From assembly GCA_934538895.1 (NCBI GenBank), contig CAKTCH010000075.1, positions 1-7,277 on the forward strand: 7,277 nt of DNA, written 5' to 3'. This document shows positions 5,938 through 7,277 of this stretch, piece after piece. The stretch comes from an uncultured Alphaproteobacteria bacterium (GTDB lineage: Bacteria; Pseudomonadota; Alphaproteobacteria; Micavibrionales; Micavibrionaceae). The notes under the pieces are model-generated. The model saw nothing but the letters and a program-made list of their open reading frames with translations, had not been told where the DNA came from and searched no databases. Numbering within the stretch: the first letter of the stretch is position 1; every line of letters begins with the position of its first letter. The position numbers and the translations under genes were made by a program.

Positions 5938-5956
5938 TTCTTCTTTTCATTTTTTT
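5926..5956 (+). terminator. A/U-rich hairpin spanning the stop codon, followed by T7
   Basis: AAGAAGAA (5926-5933) and TTCTTCTT (5938-5945) form a perfect 8-bp stem around the loop GTAA that includes the TAA stop (5935-5937). Two T residues, CA and then seven T residues (5950-5956) follow. The stem is weak because it is AT-rich, and translation up to the stop would oppose its folding, so it may serve as a partial or backup terminator before the stronger stem at 5962-5995. Confidence 0.4.
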
Positions 5957-5961
5957 GCTTC

Positions 5962-5995
5962 GAAGCCCCGTGCGCTTATTGGCCCGCGGGGCTTC
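5962..5995 (+). terminator. Probable terminator of the H1-like gene
   Basis: GAAGCCCCG (5962-5970) and CGGGGCTTC (5987-5995) form a perfect 9-bp stem around a 16-base loop. The stem begins 25 bases after the stop codon. Only a short T-containing tail (TGCTTTG) follows, so termination may be incomplete, with possible read-through into lysS. Confidence 0.6.
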
Positions 5996-6134
5996 TGCTT
6001 TGAAGCCTGTGTTTGCCGCGGTTCATCGCCGGTAAGGCGGGGGTATTCCCCGTTGGCCCTGATTAATCCCGTCGTGTCGTCGCTATGCCCATCGCCATGA
6101 TAGGGGCCGATATGTTTGCAACGCACCAAGGGGC

Positions 6135-6165
6135 TTGATTTCCTTGCCTTTTTCTTATTTTATAG
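6135..6165 (+). promoter_or_regulatory. Candidate lysS promoter region
   Basis: TTGATT (6135-6140) is followed after 17-19 bases by a T/A-rich segment offering TTTTAT, TTTATA or TTATAG (6158-6165) as the -10 box. The start codon is at 6205. The match to consensus is moderate, and the exact -10 cannot be fixed by eye. The rest of the 5938-6204 spacer shows only a small CGGGG/CCCCG stem (6038-6052) of no clear meaning. Confidence 0.35.
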
Positions 6166-6204
6166 TTTCGGTAATATCTTAACTTTAATGAAACCGAGAT
6201 CATC

Positions 6205-7277
6205 ATGAACGACAAAGCGACAGCGACACAAAACCCGGCCCCCGCGATCACCGATCCGCACGAGGCCAAGGTGCGCAAGTTGTCCTTGTTGAAGGAAGCG
6301 GGTTATGACCCCTATCCGCACAAATTCGACCGCACTCATAAAGCGGGGGAGTTGCAGGATAAATATAAAGACCTGGAGTCCGGTGTCGAAACCGAAGATC
6401 GTGTCGCGGTGGCCGGGCGCATCATGGCGATGCGCAATAACGGCATGTTCCTCGATCTCAACGATCCTACCGGGAAGATCCAGGTGTTCTGCCATAAAGA
6501 CTCCCTGCCGGCAGAGCAGTTGAAGAAGCTCGACTTTATGGATATTGGCGACATCGTCGGCGCGGTGGGTACGATCCGCCGCACGCCGCGCGGCGAATTG
6601 TCGGTGCGCGCGCAGGAGGTCGATATGCTGACCAAGTCGCTTGGCGTTCTTCCGGAGAAACATCATGGCCTGACAGATGTCGAGCAGCGTTACCGCCAGC
6701 GTTATCTCGACCTTATCATGAACGAAGATAGTCGCGACAAGCTGCTGATGCGTTCGAAAATCATTTCCACGATCCGCAAGTTTATGGAATCAGAAGGGGC
6801 GATTGAGGTGGAGACGCCGATGATGCATCCGATCCTTGGCGGCGCTTCGGCGAAACCGTTCGTTACGCACCATAACGCGCTCGATGCCGATTTCTTCCTG
6901 CGGATCGCGCCGGAGCTTTATCTCAAGCGGCTGATCGTCGGCGGGCTTGCGGACGCGGTGTTCGAGATCAACCGTAACTTCCGGAATGAGGGAATTTCCT
7001 ACAAGCATAATCCGGAATTCACGATGATCGAGTCCTATCATGCCTATAAGGATTACAATGATGTAATGACCCTGATTGAGAAACTGGTTCAGGCAGTGGC
7101 GCTGGCCGTTCACGGCACATTGGACATGCCGTTCGAAGATAAAATCATCAATCTCGCCAGCCCGTGGGCGCGCAAGAGCATGGTCGATCTGGTCAAGGAG
7201 GAAACCGGCATCGATTTCCTGGACCTGGATATGAAGCAAGCGCACGAAGCTGCTAAAAAGCTTGGCAAGATCGTCGC
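6205..7277 (+). CDS. lysS: Lysyl-tRNA synthetase, class II (5' part, cut by window end)
   Basis: The visible 357 residues of about 500 belong to class II lysyl-tRNA synthetase, which activates lysine with ATP and charges tRNA-Lys in the cytoplasm. An N-terminal OB-fold anticodon-binding domain spans roughly residues 66-145 (VAVAGRIMAMRNNGMFLDL at 67-85). It is followed by the family linker YRQRYLDLI (163-171). Class II motif 1 lies around 193-207 (EVETP at 201-205), then the lysine-pocket segment LRIAPELYLKRLIVGG (232-247) and motif 2, INRNFRNEG to HNPEFTMIE (255-276). Motif 3 lies beyond the window. ATG 6205 is the start because the ATG at 6188 is in another frame and stops at once; the ribosome binding site (GAG, 6196-6198) is weak. 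It follows the H1-like gene by 267 bases in the same direction and probably has its own promoter. Confidence 0.96.
   Translation, partial: MNDKATATQNPAPAITDPHEAKVRKLSLLKEAGYDPYPHKFDRTHKAGELQDKYKDLESGVETEDRVAVAGRIMAMRNNGMFLDLNDPTGKIQVFCHKDSLPAEQLKKLDFMDIGDIVGAVGTIRRTPRGELSVRAQEVDMLTKSLGVLPEKHHGLTDVEQRYRQRYLDLIMNEDSRDKLLMRSKIISTIRKFMESEGAIEVETPMMHPILGGASAKPFVTHHNALDADFFLRIAPELYLKRLIVGGLADAVFEINRNFRNEGISYKHNPEFTMIESYHAYKDYNDVMTLIEKLVQAVALAVHGTLDMPFEDKIINLASPWARKSMVDLVKEETGIDFLDLDMKQAHEAAKKLGKIV

Noticed and set aside
5947..6129. 60-codon minus-strand frame between the H1-like gene and lysS
   Set aside because: It overlaps the terminator stem, has no ribosome binding site and no recognisable product.
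6160..6666. 168-codon minus-strand frame over the start of lysS
   Set aside because: Lies antisense to the conserved OB-fold of LysS and across its promoter; no motif in its product.
6790..7245. 151-codon minus-strand frame inside lysS
   Set aside because: Antisense to class II motifs 1 and 2 of LysS, which are unmistakable.

Overview
This window is a chromosomal segment, by eye moderately GC-rich, from a Gram-negative bacterium. The best guess is an alphaproteobacterium: there is a long DinG-type helicase with an exonuclease-like front end, a pilin-like envelope protein of a sort common in that class, and a short lysine-rich histone-H1-like protein. The class assignment is an inference from gene types and style, not from a marker gene. 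No IS element, phage gene, CRISPR array, rRNA or tRNA is visible.

Layout. Positions 1-150 hold the 3' end of a plus-strand gene for a coiled-coil protein, closed by a strong GC-rich hairpin terminator that it probably shares with the convergent next gene. Positions 208-1638 (minus) encode a full-length protein of the anthranilate synthase component I / PabB (chorismate-binding) family in which nearly all catalytic signature motifs are replaced. A 355-bp spacer (1639-1993) follows. Positions 1994-4774 (minus) encode a 926-residue DinG/XPD-family iron-sulfur helicase. Immediately upstream of it, in the same direction with a 51-bp gap, lies a pilin-like protein with one membrane anchor (4826-5491, minus), probably co-transcribed with the helicase.

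A divergent AT-rich control region (about 5492-5727) separates this minus-strand block from a plus-strand block. It contains helically phased A-tracts, a 10-bp tandem repeat, a consensus -10 box, a perfect 18-bp palindrome just past the predicted transcription start, and a small leader hairpin. It drives a 69-residue, 43% lysine H1-like DNA-binding protein (5728-5937). Two hairpins follow that gene, then the 5' part of lysS (6205 to the window end), encoding class II lysyl-tRNA synthetase.

How the parts fit. The genes do not form one pathway. The helicase (genome maintenance), the H1-like protein (nucleoid) and LysRS (translation) are housekeeping. The two items that most deserve attention are the motif-poor chorismate-enzyme homologue and the unusually organised promoter of the H1-like gene. 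No complete, obviously new multi-gene system was found.
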